DNA of 64,000 nt from assembly GCF_018599195.1 (NCBI RefSeq), contig NZ_JAHFVK010000001.1:1302001-1366000 (forward strand), given 5' to 3'. This DNA is from Croceibacterium selenioxidans (GTDB taxonomy: Bacteria > Pseudomonadota > Alphaproteobacteria > Sphingomonadales > Sphingomonadaceae). The position numbers and the translations under genes are program-made. The notes beneath the pieces are model-generated. The model was not told where the DNA came from, ran no database searches, and saw nothing but the letters and a program-made list of their open reading frames with translations. Below, one piece after another: positions 8,649 through 16,518 of this stretch. Every line of letters starts with the position of its first letter. Position 1 is the stretch's first letter.

Positions 8649-9371
8649 ATGGGCGTGCTAATCTGGATTATCATCATCGGCGGGATTGGCTGGATGATCG
8701 TCAATGGAATCCAAAAGGGCAAAGCCAAGGCGGCCCTGAGAGATTCCTTCATGGCCCAGTACAAGGGATGGGACGTCTACGTCTCGTCATATGAGAATTC
8801 GGTTATTGCTGTTGATCAGACGGCGCGCCGGATCGCACTCGGAACCATGGAAAGTCCGATCCAGGTCGCGTGGGAACAAATCGCCAGCGTCGAAATCGAG
8901 AGAAACGGTCAATCCCTTTCGCAGACGAACCGCGGATCCCAGGTGATGGGCGCTGCAGTTGGCGGCTTGCTGCTCGGTCCGGCGGGCTTACTGCTCGGCG
9001 GCCTGACCGGCTCAAAACGCAATGTGCAGTTAGTGAACGAGCTCAGTCTGAAGGTGGTCATCGATGACCACACGATGCCCGTACACCGAGTGTCCTTCTT
9101 CAAGATTACGGGCAATGGTTTGAAGCCAGACAATGCCCTGATCAAGCCGCTCGCCGATCGCCTCGAGCATTTCCACGCGCTTATCTCGAACGCGATCCGC
9201 GCCGAAGAACGCGCCCGTCAGGTCGTTTCGGAGGCGCCAGCGTTGCCGAACAACACTCCGGCTCAGATCGAGCAGCTCTGGGGTCTACGGCAAAGCGGAG
9301 CGCTGACCGATGATGAATTCACTGCTGCAAAGGCAAGACTGCTTGCCGCTCCAAACGCTCTGCCAGGCTGA
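8649..9371 (+). CDS. SHOCT domain membrane protein
   Basis: A 240-residue protein with an N-terminal membrane helix (about residues 3-20), a beta-rich middle, a glycine-zipper-like hydrophobic stretch near residues 100-122 (GAAVGGLLLGPAGLLLGG) and a C-terminal SHOCT module (IEQLWGLRQSGALTDDEF, about residues 205-235). SHOCT modules are short helical hairpins at the ends of many bacterial and phage proteins. It follows the HEPN-like gene by 89 bases on the same strand, so the two may form a cargo unit. Function unknown. Confidence 0.75.
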   Translation: MGVLIWIIIIGGIGWMIVNGIQKGKAKAALRDSFMAQYKGWDVYVSSYENSVIAVDQTARRIALGTMESPIQVAWEQIASVEIERNGQSLSQTNRGSQVMGAAVGGLLLGPAGLLLGGLTGSKRNVQLVNELSLKVVIDDHTMPVHRVSFFKITGNGLKPDNALIKPLADRLEHFHALISNAIRAEERARQVVSEAPALPNNTPAQIEQLWGLRQSGALTDDEFTAAKARLLAAPNALPG

Positions 9372-9373
9372 AC

Positions 9374-9643
9374 TCAGTTGGGGGTCAACGCCGCGTCAAT
9401 CATCGTTTGCCAGACCGATTCTGACTGTGCTCGGTCGCGACTTGGGTGAAGGGCTTCGTCACCGATGTCGAAGACTGCGTCGTTCATCGCCATTGACGGT
9501 CTGCGCATGGTCGCGATGATCTGACGGGCATCGCCGACGTAGTCGTTCCAACCCGTTTCATCGTTGCCCCGGCACACTCCGCCATTTGCTTTCGTGAGTT
9601 CGCGCAATTTGCGGGCCACGCGTTCGACCATATTGTCACACAT
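9374..9643 (-). CDS. Hypothetical phage protein
   Basis: 89 residues from the ATG at 9643, which has AAGGAA about 12 bases upstream; the frame extends to 9694. The N-terminal ERVARKLRELTKANG segment followed by a WNDYVGDARQIIATM helix resembles small conserved prophage proteins of Alphaproteobacteria with no known role. Its 3' end lies 2 bases from the end of the convergent SHOCT gene. Confidence 0.55.
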   Translation of the reverse strand: MCDNMVERVARKLRELTKANGGVCRGNDETGWNDYVGDARQIIATMRRPSMAMNDAVFDIGDEALHPSRDRAQSESVWQTMIDAALTPN

Positions 9644-9855
9644 TGCTAACGCAGTTCCTTCTTTCGCCCAGATGAGCGAGGGAGACTGCAGCAACCCTCC
9701 GGGGTTAACCTCGGCCTAGCTGGTCATTCCTATCTAGCGCGTATCTGAGCGGACCCAGAACATTGGCGCTTGTGGTATTCGGGACCGCAGTGTCACCGTC
9801 GCTGCATTGTAGCGATATGGTGAAGCGGCCCGCTGAATGACAAGTCCAGCGCCAA

Positions 9856-10099
9856 TTAAGCTGACGTAGGGTAGCGCAAAAGCAACACTGCCTCGACCGA
9901 CACGCGTTCCCCAAGTACCGGCCAGCACATCACCTTGCCGTCGTCCTCGATCTCGTACTCTTCCCGTGCCTCCTTCGGCGCCGCCTGCAGCATCGGGAAC
10001 CAGTCGATCGGCGTTTCGATCGCGCGGCCGTCGGCCAGGTCGAACACTACGCGGTTGCCAGGGAACCGGGCCTCGTAGAAGCGGGGAGTCGACTAACAT
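9856..10099 (-). pseudogene. DUF2442 protein, frameshifted near its start
   Basis: The intact part (from a GTG at 10047) encodes the DUF2442 core: FDLADGRAIETPIDWFP, then a helix, then WPVLGERVSVEAVLL. In this frame no start precedes the conserved N-terminal strand, and a stop lies just upstream. The ATG at 10099, which overlaps the stop of the upstream gene as TGATG, is in another frame. Deleting one base from the GGGG run at 10083-10086 joins them and gives MLVDSRFYEARFPGNR leading into the core. DUF2442 proteins are small and are often linked to toxin-antitoxin or phage loci. Either the gene is broken or the base count is wrong. Confidence 0.7.
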
Positions 10100-10356
10100 C
10101 AGTGCACCCTTTGCGGCTCGGCTGAGCCGGCTTCGACGACAACGTGAGCGTGGGTTGCTCCGGTGCTTGCCTGTCGCTCGGCCTCTCCCAAGGCAAGGGC
10201 ATAGGCCCGCCGCGCCTCTTCGACTTGATGCGGCTCGATTTGCACCTCCTCAGCGCAACCTGGACACCTTCGGATCAAGTCTAGTTCGTTGATCGGCAAT
10301 GCGAGCACCTGTCCGCAGCTGTGCCGAGCATGCACCACTCCCTGAACTCGGATCAT
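10099..10356 (-). CDS. Hypothetical protein with possible zinc-binding cysteines
   Basis: 85 residues from the ATG at 10356, chosen because it overlaps the stop of the preceding gene as ATGA. It contains HSCGQVL and, 16 residues later, RRCPGCAEEV, a spacing that could form a zinc ribbon. The rest is an Ala/Glu-rich helix. It probably binds nucleic acid or a partner protein; no family assigned. Confidence 0.55.
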   Translation of the reverse strand: MIRVQGVVHARHSCGQVLALPINELDLIRRCPGCAEEVQIEPHQVEEARRAYALALGEAERQASTGATHAHVVVEAGSAEPQRVH

Positions 10357-10652
10357 GCGCGGGCGCTCCGCTGCCCTGCCCTCAATTGGCGGAGGCGCTG
10401 ACGATACTCTCGTCGCAGGGCGAACAGCGTCTCGCCGCCGCAATCATCGATCCAGCGGCGATTGCAGCCGGTGCGTGAGCCGTAGGCTTCTTCGACCCCG
10501 CGCCAGCCGACGCGGATAAAGACCTCGGCGAATGCTGGCGGAGCGGGCTTGTGGCGATGGGCAGAGCCAGAACGTGCGACGACAGGTGTGTCCACTTGAA
10601 CGGCTGTTTCCACCTCATCGGCCTCCAAATGTGGGAACTGGTGTGGACTCAC
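10353..10652 (-). CDS. Hypothetical phage DNA-binding-like protein
   Basis: A 99-residue protein starting with GTG. The C-terminal half (GWRGVEEAYGSRTGCNRRW then a helix with many Arg) has the look of a helix-turn-helix segment found in small prophage regulators. It ends in an ATGA overlap with the zinc-ribbon-like gene. It is separated by about 70 bases from the RepA-like gene upstream. Confidence 0.55.
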   Translation of the reverse strand: MSPHQFPHLEADEVETAVQVDTPVVARSGSAHRHKPAPPAFAEVFIRVGWRGVEEAYGSRTGCNRRWIDDCGGETLFALRREYRQRLRQLRAGQRSARA

Positions 10653-10722
10653 TGATAATCCGCTTTACCATAATGGCGCAATACCATGAATTTCAGAACG
10701 GTGCATGGCTCCTGCAATAGGA

Positions 10723-12261
10723 TCAACCGCTGCCTTTCGCCGATCCGACATCGGCCCGCGCACGCGCGCGTACCGCTTGGATGAGCGGCTGGAGTACCTC
10801 ATTCCCCCCCTCCTCTTTACCAGGCGCGGCGGCCTCAGTGGCCGCGCCCATAAGATACGTAGTATCTACAGTGTGTGGTGTGCCGAGTTGTGCAGGGACA
10901 TGTGCGCGGTTGTGCGACAGTGATGTGCGAGGGATGTGCGGCGAGTTGTGCAACCCTCCATCGACCTCCTGGATGATGAAGCCAGAGCGCCCACTCTTCT
11001 TGTTTTTCACCTCCACTGACTCGATCGCTCCGATCGCGAACAGGCGGTCCATGGCACGTTTGAGCACGGCCTTCTTGAAGCCCTTGGCAGCCGCCATTCC
11101 TTCGAACTGGGCCGGTGCATAATTCGGGCCGGGCGATGGGCCGACGGCTCTTCCATCACCTTGTGCAACGCGCTCCTGCAAGCACGCTAGGAAGGCCGCG
11201 TTCTCGCCGGTGACCCGAATGGAATCTGCGAGATCTGCTGCATAGTCAGATGGCAAGTCTTCATCGCGAACAAAGGTGCCGTGATGCCAGCGGAAGTGGA
11301 TCTTTCCGCCGCTGGGCCCGTAGTTTGCCTTGGGATTTTCGATCATCCTGGCGTCAGCGTCACGATCTTCGTCGGCCTTAATGATCAAACGCGAGCGGAC
11401 CTTGGTATGCCACGCGACAGACCCGAGCCAATCGTCACCGGCCTTGTTCGGGTGGTGAATGATCATCGAGACGCCATCCATCTCGATCGCTAGACCGGTA
11501 AGTAAGTTCATGAAGCTGGCAACCTCATGAAGGTCGTTGTGGTCAGCGTCCAAGGCGTCAGTAGCATTGTCGAAACCATAGATCCGGATACGGTGGGTCG
11601 TGCAGGTTGACCGAAGTTGTTGCCATCGCGACGTCGGATTCAATGTGCCGTGTTCGTCCGACGCCAGTAAAGCCGTGTCCTGGACGCCCGCCAGCGAGAC
11701 CAAAAAGAGCTTCCCCACAACTGCAGAAATAGGAACGCCGATCGCTGCGCAGATGGCCTTCTGCCGACGCCACAACTCGCTCTCATCATCCTCGCAGGTG
11801 ATGTAGAGCGTGTTCATCTGGACCGTCTTCATTCCGAGGAATGGGAGGCCGAGTGCGATGTGAGTGAACAACGCCTGTTCAAATAGGCTCTTTCCCACCC
11901 CGCCTTGGCCTGTGAGCATCGTCGTTTGATGGAATGGGAGCCAATCACCCCAAGCCGACAGGCGCGGAGGAGGTTCCTCGTTCCATCCGGACATGTCGAT
12001 CACGGGAAGTAAGGCCGGCTCCGTTCGATGCGCAAACTCTTCCCGCACCTTGTCGAAGCCCTGCAGCGAGGCAACATCGTTGGCGTCGTAGTTCCGCGGC
12101 CTTGCTTCAACGTCACACTCGTCAGGCCCTGGATCCTCCAAATCTACGAACTGGCTCGCGACGGACGCCCAGCCTTGAGCCTCACCGTTCTGCTTTCGGT
12201 CGCCTTTTGGGGCCCGACCCATCCAGCCAGGCGCGCCCTCGCCTTCGGGAAGCGACGTCAT
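10723..12261 (-). CDS. RepA-like AAA ATPase (replicative helicase type)
   Basis: 512 residues from the ATG at 12261, which overlaps the stop of the upstream gene as ATGA. It contains Walker A GQGGVGKS, then a LYITCEDDESELWRR segment typical of the AAA_25/RepA hexameric helicase family, and a Walker B-like region followed by IIHHPNKAG. The C-terminal third lacks a recognised domain and may be a winged helix. It likely unwinds DNA at the element's replication origin or acts in recombination. With no primase or polymerase nearby, the element would depend on host replication proteins. Confidence 0.85.
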   Translation of the reverse strand: MTSLPEGEGAPGWMGRAPKGDRKQNGEAQGWASVASQFVDLEDPGPDECDVEARPRNYDANDVASLQGFDKVREEFAHRTEPALLPVIDMSGWNEEPPPRLSAWGDWLPFHQTTMLTGQGGVGKSLFEQALFTHIALGLPFLGMKTVQMNTLYITCEDDESELWRRQKAICAAIGVPISAVVGKLFLVSLAGVQDTALLASDEHGTLNPTSRWQQLRSTCTTHRIRIYGFDNATDALDADHNDLHEVASFMNLLTGLAIEMDGVSMIIHHPNKAGDDWLGSVAWHTKVRSRLIIKADEDRDADARMIENPKANYGPSGGKIHFRWHHGTFVRDEDLPSDYAADLADSIRVTGENAAFLACLQERVAQGDGRAVGPSPGPNYAPAQFEGMAAAKGFKKAVLKRAMDRLFAIGAIESVEVKNKKSGRSGFIIQEVDGGLHNSPHIPRTSLSHNRAHVPAQLGTPHTVDTTYLMGAATEAAAPGKEEGGNEVLQPLIQAVRARARADVGSAKGSG

Positions 12262-12542
12262 GCGGCATCTCCAAGCAAACGGTCGGCGCAAAGGGAGGCC
12301 TGAACGCAGCAGCGACACAGGGTCACAGCGTCGTTCAACTCTCGCTCGGTCAGATCCGCAAAAACTGTCTTGCCCGCTGTTTCATGAGCGAGCTGAGCCA
12401 GGTTGTAAGCGTCGGGGTGAGTGGCCTTGGCCAGCATGCCGGCCGCGAAGTCCCGAGCCTTCAGTAACGCCAGCCGGTTTTCGAGCTCGGAGCCATCGGC
12501 TCCCGGCACGTGCTCGTGGATGATGAAACGCAGATCGGTCAT
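12258..12542 (-). CDS. Hypothetical phage protein
   Basis: A 94-residue helical protein without recognised domain, containing a CRCC cluster near residue 77. It is locked into the replication operon: its start overlaps the preceding stop and its stop overlaps the RepA-like gene's ATG, both by 4 bases. Confidence 0.6.
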   Translation of the reverse strand: MTDLRFIIHEHVPGADGSELENRLALLKARDFAAGMLAKATHPDAYNLAQLAHETAGKTVFADLTERELNDAVTLCRCCVQASLCADRLLGDAA

Positions 12543-12802
12543 GCCAACCTCGCCAGCGATTTATGCTCGCCCAATTCCCTGCGGCGCTGCGCGAGCAAGG
12601 CCTCGAGATCGTCACGCTCGAAGTCCAACAACGTCCGGCCGACGATCAGTATCTCCCCCCGCATAGCGTCGAGCTGCCCATGGGACTGAGCATCGACGAT
12701 ACGGGACCAAAGGATGGCGACGCGTGCAGGGTTGTCGAGACTGCCTGTTCTGCGAGAGCGCGCTTCGCGATAGCGATGAAGATCGACGATCTCAGCGACC
12801 AT
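12539..12802 (-). CDS. Hypothetical phage protein
   Basis: An 87-residue, charged, helical protein; the C-terminal DFERDDLEALLAQRRRELGE region is probably a helical hairpin. Overlaps the VRR-NUC gene stop by 11 bases and the next gene by 4. No family recognised. Confidence 0.55.
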   Translation of the reverse strand: MVAEIVDLHRYREARSRRTGSLDNPARVAILWSRIVDAQSHGQLDAMRGEILIVGRTLLDFERDDLEALLAQRRRELGEHKSLARLA

Positions 12803-13235
12803 TGCGCACCTCAGTCACCGGAAAGCCCTGCTCGCGCAGCCATGAAACGGCGCTGCAGGGATCGAAGAAGCAGCCGCACGGGATGCCTAGCGCGGTCATG
12901 CGGTTGCCGAACTCGATCTGATTGGTGCTCAGAGATCCAGCTCGGCCGCGGCTGTCGTATCCCTTCATTTCCACATAGGCGATGAGGCGCGGGTAAGAGT
13001 GCCAGACCGTGTCGAATGCACCGCTCCGGATGCCTTCTCGGCGAGCCTGCATCGGATTGCGCTTTCCGGCGTTGGGGACGGCCATACCGAAGACCTTCGG
13101 CGCTGCCATTCGCATGACGCTGAACAGCGTGGTTTGGCGGCCTATCTCCGTCCAATCCCTGATGCCGTCGGGCATTTCGACAAGGAACTGCGGTTTGGGA
13201 CTTAGCGAGGTTTCGAGTTCGTCTGCCCAGGTCAT
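12792..13235 (-). CDS. VRR-NUC-type nuclease
   Basis: 147 residues from the ATG at 13235, which overlaps the preceding stop as ATGA. The order of motifs AVPNAGKRN, then RSGAFD, then AYVEMKG, then TNQIEFGN matches the VRR-NUC branch of PD-(D/E)xK nucleases (catalytic D, ExK and Q visible). In phages these enzymes cut branched DNA such as Holliday junctions during replication and packaging. Placement in the replication operon next to the RepA-like ATPase fits this role. Confidence 0.8.
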   Translation of the reverse strand: MTWADELETSLSPKPQFLVEMPDGIRDWTEIGRQTTLFSVMRMAAPKVFGMAVPNAGKRNPMQARREGIRSGAFDTVWHSYPRLIAYVEMKGYDSRGRAGSLSTNQIEFGNRMTALGIPCGCFFDPCSAVSWLREQGFPVTEVRNGR

Positions 13236-13417
13236 GCCGCACCCCGGCAAACGTTGGCCGCGATGCTCTCGATCTCGCTGACGGGCATCCCGTAGCTGCG
13301 TGAGAGCGAGACCTTGTCGCTGTCCGACAATGGCTTGTCTCGCATGGTCAGGAGCGCCGTGAGTGCAGCGCGCTGATGGGCCTTGTTGGGCGTCTTGTTT
13401 GCGAAACGGCGCGTCAT
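13232..13417 (-). CDS. Small phage protein, possible HTH
   Basis: 61 residues from the ATG at 13417, which overlaps the preceding stop as ATGA. The C-terminal DKVSLSRSYGMPVSEIESIA resembles a helix-turn-helix. The frame extends to 13552 but the extension lies over the preceding gene. Confidence 0.5.
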   Translation of the reverse strand: MTRRFANKTPNKAHQRAALTALLTMRDKPLSDSDKVSLSRSYGMPVSEIESIAANVCRGAA

Positions 13418-13605
13418 GCGGCCCTCCGCACAGCCCGGCGCGGACGCCACTGCCAGGCCGGCGGCCACGTCAATGCCCGCAACTGCAGAGCCATGCGCAG
13501 GGTCGATTGGATGATCGGTCGATACGGTGTGGGGCTGAGACGTCCGCCGCAATGGACATTCCAGCCCTCGCGCCCTTGCCCGGGGCGGGGGCTTTGCCGC
13601 TCCAT
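13414..13605 (-). CDS. Small basic phage protein
   Basis: A 63-residue protein rich in Arg, Pro and Trp (pI clearly high). Support comes from its junctions: its ATG overlaps the excisionase-like stop as TAATG and its stop overlaps the next ATG as ATGA. Without that coupling I would have treated it as noise. No family recognised. Confidence 0.45.
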   Translation of the reverse strand: MERQSPRPGQGREGWNVHCGGRLSPTPYRPIIQSTLRMALQLRALTWPPAWQWRPRRAVRRAA

Positions 13606-13790
13606 TACGCGGCCTCGCCTTCCACGAAGGCGCGAAGTGCGTCTGCCGGAATCAGCGTGCGACGGCCGATCTTACGGGTGGCAATCTTGCCTTGGCCAAT
13701 CAGCTCGTAAAGTCTGGTTCGGCCGATCGACGTAACGCGGCACGCGTCGGCGACACTGTAAGCAAGCGGCGCGGGGGTTGGGATATTCAT
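13605..13790 (-). CDS. Excisionase-like HTH_17 protein
   Basis: A 61-residue MerR/AlpA-type helix-turn-helix of the HTH_17 family: YSVADACRVTSIGRTRLYEL is the recognition helix pair, followed by the GKIATRKIGRRTLIPADAL wing. Such proteins act as excision directionality factors or as activators in integrated elements. It is the first gene of the leftward replication operon, with about 95 untranslated bases upstream, so its expression would set that of the whole operon. Confidence 0.85.
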   Translation of the reverse strand: MNIPTPAPLAYSVADACRVTSIGRTRLYELIGQGKIATRKIGRRTLIPADALRAFVEGEAA

Positions 13791-13850
13791 GGGCTACCGG
13801 CTCCGTTCGTTGGGGTCCGGCAGTTCAGTTATCCCTCTGATATTCGTGCG

Positions 13851-13897
13851 CCAAAATCGTAAGAACGATTTCCCGACGAATTAACTCACGATTTTGG
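13851..13897. promoter_or_regulatory. Cluster of AAATCGT/ACGATTT sites upstream of the excisionase operon
   Basis: CCAAAATCGT at 13851-13860 is repeated inverted as ACGATTTTGG at 13888-13897, with a third copy ACGATTT at 13866-13872. The second and third copies are 22 bases apart in the same orientation, two helical turns. They lie in the leader of the HTH_17 gene; the third copy also codes for the last residues of the upstream AT-hook gene. They may be operator half-sites; no promoter hexamers are clear. Confidence 0.4.
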
Positions 13898-14581
13898 GGG
13901 GCGCCCCCGCGGGCGCCCGTGCACGCTGCGCCATTCGATGCGCCAAGCGGACTGTTTCGTGCCGTCAAAGCGCGGGTGGCGCTTGTACTCGCGGTGCGCT
14001 TCATCACCGTCGGCAATCTCGCAGGTTTCCATCCACTCGCGCCGCTCATCATCGTTGAATGGCGGGACATGCGCCTCGTCGCGTACGTTGGAGTGGGCGA
14101 CTCCAAGCGGTGTCAGTCCGTCAATCTGCAGCCTGCGTTCAACATCTTCCATGGCTATGCGGACCCCGGAATACACAATACGGGCCAGAGGGTGGCGCTG
14201 CGTCGCAAGGCGGTGAGATAGCTCGCTGGCCTGCCAAAAATCTTGCTCATCAAAGCCCGCCTCAGCTGCCGCTAGCCAATCTGAAGCGGAAACCTGCACC
14301 TCGGTTACCATCGAGTGCTCCAGCGGAAGCTCGGAGGCATTGAGGATGCCCAGTTTCAATGCGGCACGAACCGGGTCGCCCCCAGGCTTAGCATCGACCG
14401 GCGACATTGCCGGCCGGGCTTTATCAACCCACTTTTCAACCTCTAGGGCAATGAGTCTGACCTTTCCTTGCCAGAACCAGCCGTAGAGACGCTGGCGAGC
14501 CGCGCCACTGAGCAGCGCCCCGCTGCCTAGCGCCCCGGCGACATGCCGTTCTGCTTCGGATGGTGTGATCCAGGTCGTCAT
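13886..14581 (-). CDS. Hypothetical phage protein with C-terminal AT-hook
   Basis: A 231-residue protein. The last 11 residues, HGRPRGRPPKS, form a textbook AT-hook (core RGRP), which binds the minor groove of AT-rich DNA. Most of the rest is helical with several Trp residues and is not recognised. It lies immediately upstream of the excisionase-like operon and could regulate it. The GC palindrome at 13897-13919 is simply the coding sequence of the AT-hook. Confidence 0.6.
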   Translation of the reverse strand: MTTWITPSEAERHVAGALGSGALLSGAARQRLYGWFWQGKVRLIALEVEKWVDKARPAMSPVDAKPGGDPVRAALKLGILNASELPLEHSMVTEVQVSASDWLAAAEAGFDEQDFWQASELSHRLATQRHPLARIVYSGVRIAMEDVERRLQIDGLTPLGVAHSNVRDEAHVPPFNDDERREWMETCEIADGDEAHREYKRHPRFDGTKQSAWRIEWRSVHGRPRGRPPKS

Positions 14582-14618
14582 GTCACCTGCCCGCCTCCCT
14601 CAGCGGCTCCCAAGTGGT

Positions 14619-14673
14619 GGCAGGGGAAGCGCGTGGGATGCGCGCTTGTCGGCTGGCCGGCCTATCCCCTGCC
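14619..14673. other. Nested inverted repeat between two phage genes
   Basis: GGCAGGGGA (14619-14627) pairs with TCCCCTGCC (14665-14673), enclosing a second perfect stem AAGCGCG (14627-14633) with CGCGCTT (14641-14647) and a GGCTGGCCGGCC segment. In RNA this could fold as a three-way junction. It sits between the stop of the 158-residue gene and the start of the AT-hook gene. No U-run follows, so it is not a standard intrinsic terminator. Confidence 0.5.
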
Positions 14674-14722
14674 CAATGCTACTCAATTGCTCCGCTAGCC
14701 ACAAATCGGCATCCTGGGGCAC

Positions 14723-15199
14723 TCAGTTTTGTCGGTATATCCCGACCACCTTTCCGACAAAGTCGCGACCAAAGGCCCAGTCGTAGTATGGCCCGTCGAC
14801 GTGTCCGCTCGCCAGGCGAACAGCCCAGTTGTCCTTCGGGCGGTCTCCCAGTGGCCAGCGGATTGCTTGAACGACCTCTCGGCGGGTTTTCAAAGGGCTT
14901 GTAGGCTGAGCGCGTCGGCGAACATGACCGTCGTCAAGTTCGTACCTAAGCCAGTCCTCCCAGGGCATGCACGCCGACGGATGCTGGCTCTCGCGGACGT
15001 AGAGATATCCCTCAAGGAAGCCTTCAACGTGGATGGACACTCGGTCGTAAACAATCACGCCGCCGTTCAATTTGACGATGTCATAGTTGTCGTCGGGCGG
15101 AATACGGCCGAACACACGAAGATCGTGAAGGTCGAAGTCGTCGTCTTGTTCCACGGCACGCAACGAAGGCGCTGCAACGGTGAGGGAGCTATTAGCCAT
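14723..15199 (-). CDS. Hypothetical phage-element protein
   Basis: 158 residues from the ATG at 15199, which overlaps the preceding stop by 8 bases (the frame extends to 15244). The closing FVGKVVGIYRQN and the beta-rich body are faintly like the C-terminal strands of S24/LexA-type peptidases, but the Ser-Lys catalytic pair is not evident, so I leave it unassigned. It lies in the early region near the integrase. Confidence 0.5.
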   Translation of the reverse strand: MANSSLTVAAPSLRAVEQDDDFDLHDLRVFGRIPPDDNYDIVKLNGGVIVYDRVSIHVEGFLEGYLYVRESQHPSACMPWEDWLRYELDDGHVRRRAQPTSPLKTRREVVQAIRWPLGDRPKDNWAVRLASGHVDGPYYDWAFGRDFVGKVVGIYRQN

Positions 15200-16286
15200 T
15201 GGCCTGGCCCTCTCTTTCAAGAACGTGGGCCTTGCTCTTTTCATCTAAGGCGCCGTGTTGCCGTACGTACGCTGCCATTGCTTCGCGGGCGCCGCGCCGG
15301 CCTAGAGTAAGCTGATAGCGCTGGAGCATCCTACGCATTGGATACCCATCATAGTGCTCTGCCTCGATGCGCTCTTCGTCGTACGGCGTGGTCTCCTCAC
15401 ACTGGCCATCGGGTAGGACATAGATGCGTCCGCCGAATCCTAGGTAAGCTTCAGCCGCTTCCTCGATCGATCCGAACGGTTGATTGTCCGCGAACCGCCC
15501 GCATAGATTTAGCGTGTCTATGACGTCCTGTCGGCGGGACTTCCCGCGGCGCAATTGAGCCCTCAGAGCGTCCAGGCGATGAAGACGGAGTTTCTCCTGC
15601 CCGTCACAAGGGCAACCTAGCATCAGATGGTCCACGCCATCGGCTTCCCGCATTACCGTGACATCAATGCCGGAATCCTTGCAGGCTTTGATAAAGGCCG
15701 TGGGGTAATTGTTGCGAAGCGCGGCCAGGCTCTTGATTACTTTTTCGATGGGCTCGGCCGACCCAAGGTCGGGACCCACGAGATCTGGCTCTCGCGTCTG
15801 CTTTGCCGCCATCACACTCAGTCCGTATTGGTCGTCGCCAAGTATTCGCCGACAATCCGCAACTGTCTGCGCGACGAATTCGAGGCTCCAGGCAGACACG
15901 CAACCGTCACCATTGCGATCAGCTAGCAGGTGATCCAACTTCCATAGCAGCGCTTCGCCGTCCGGCGCGGGCATAGCTACAAGGGCGTCCTCCAGGTCGC
16001 AGCGCACGTCCTGCAGGCGTTCCATCTCGTCATCTACCTCAGACGGAACGAACTCCTCTGGATGCTCCTCGAAGAGCTGCCGCCTGTCGCCACCCCAGAC
16101 CTTTACGAATTTCTTCTCCCGCTCATAAGCGGGGGTCCAAACCTCAACGTCATATCCGTCCTCCGCCTTCTTCGCAGCGAGATAGGAAGCCATAAGGCCT
16201 CCCCAATCGTCCTTGTTCAAAGGCGAGTGAATTCCACCCAGGCCGGTCAAAGCGGTGGTCGAGTGGATCGCAGTCATCATGTTCAT
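15192..16286 (-). CDS. Hypothetical phage-element protein
   Basis: 364 residues from the ATG at 16286, which has GAGAGGAG about 9 bases upstream; the frame extends to 16451 without such a signal. It is acidic and helical, with a CPCDG cluster near residue 225 and no recognised domain. It lies between the integrase and the early genes, and overlaps the next gene by 8 bases. Confidence 0.55.
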   Translation of the reverse strand: MNMMTAIHSTTALTGLGGIHSPLNKDDWGGLMASYLAAKKAEDGYDVEVWTPAYEREKKFVKVWGGDRRQLFEEHPEEFVPSEVDDEMERLQDVRCDLEDALVAMPAPDGEALLWKLDHLLADRNGDGCVSAWSLEFVAQTVADCRRILGDDQYGLSVMAAKQTREPDLVGPDLGSAEPIEKVIKSLAALRNNYPTAFIKACKDSGIDVTVMREADGVDHLMLGCPCDGQEKLRLHRLDALRAQLRRGKSRRQDVIDTLNLCGRFADNQPFGSIEEAAEAYLGFGGRIYVLPDGQCEETTPYDEERIEAEHYDGYPMRRMLQRYQLTLGRRGAREAMAAYVRQHGALDEKSKAHVLEREGQANG

Positions 16287-16475
16287 GTCGTCACTCCTCT
16301 CCTGATGCTCACCGGCGGTATCGCCGGCTTCGCACAGGATACTCCGGTCGACCCGAGGCTCCGCGGAGCGGGAGGAAGTTGTTAACGACGATGATTGATT
16401 GGCGGGTACAGATTCCGCCCGTAAACGGTCCTTAGCCATTGATGCCTCCACGAAAGGCGTTGATGGTCAGGCCGG

Positions 16476-16497
16476 CGAGGGTGTTAGCGCACCCTCG
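16476..16497 (-). terminator. Hairpin downstream of the integrase
   Basis: CGAGGGTG (16476-16483) and CACCCTCG (16490-16497) form an 8-base-pair stem with a 6-base loop, about 20 bases after the integrase stop. No U-run follows, so termination is possible but weakly supported. Confidence 0.4.
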
Positions 16498-16518
16498 TTC
16501 GGCCGCTTTATCGCCGGC

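Noticed and set aside
13897-13919. GC palindrome GGGCGCCC...GGGCGCCC
   Set aside because: It is the coding sequence of the AT-hook residues (RPRGRP) and needs no separate function.
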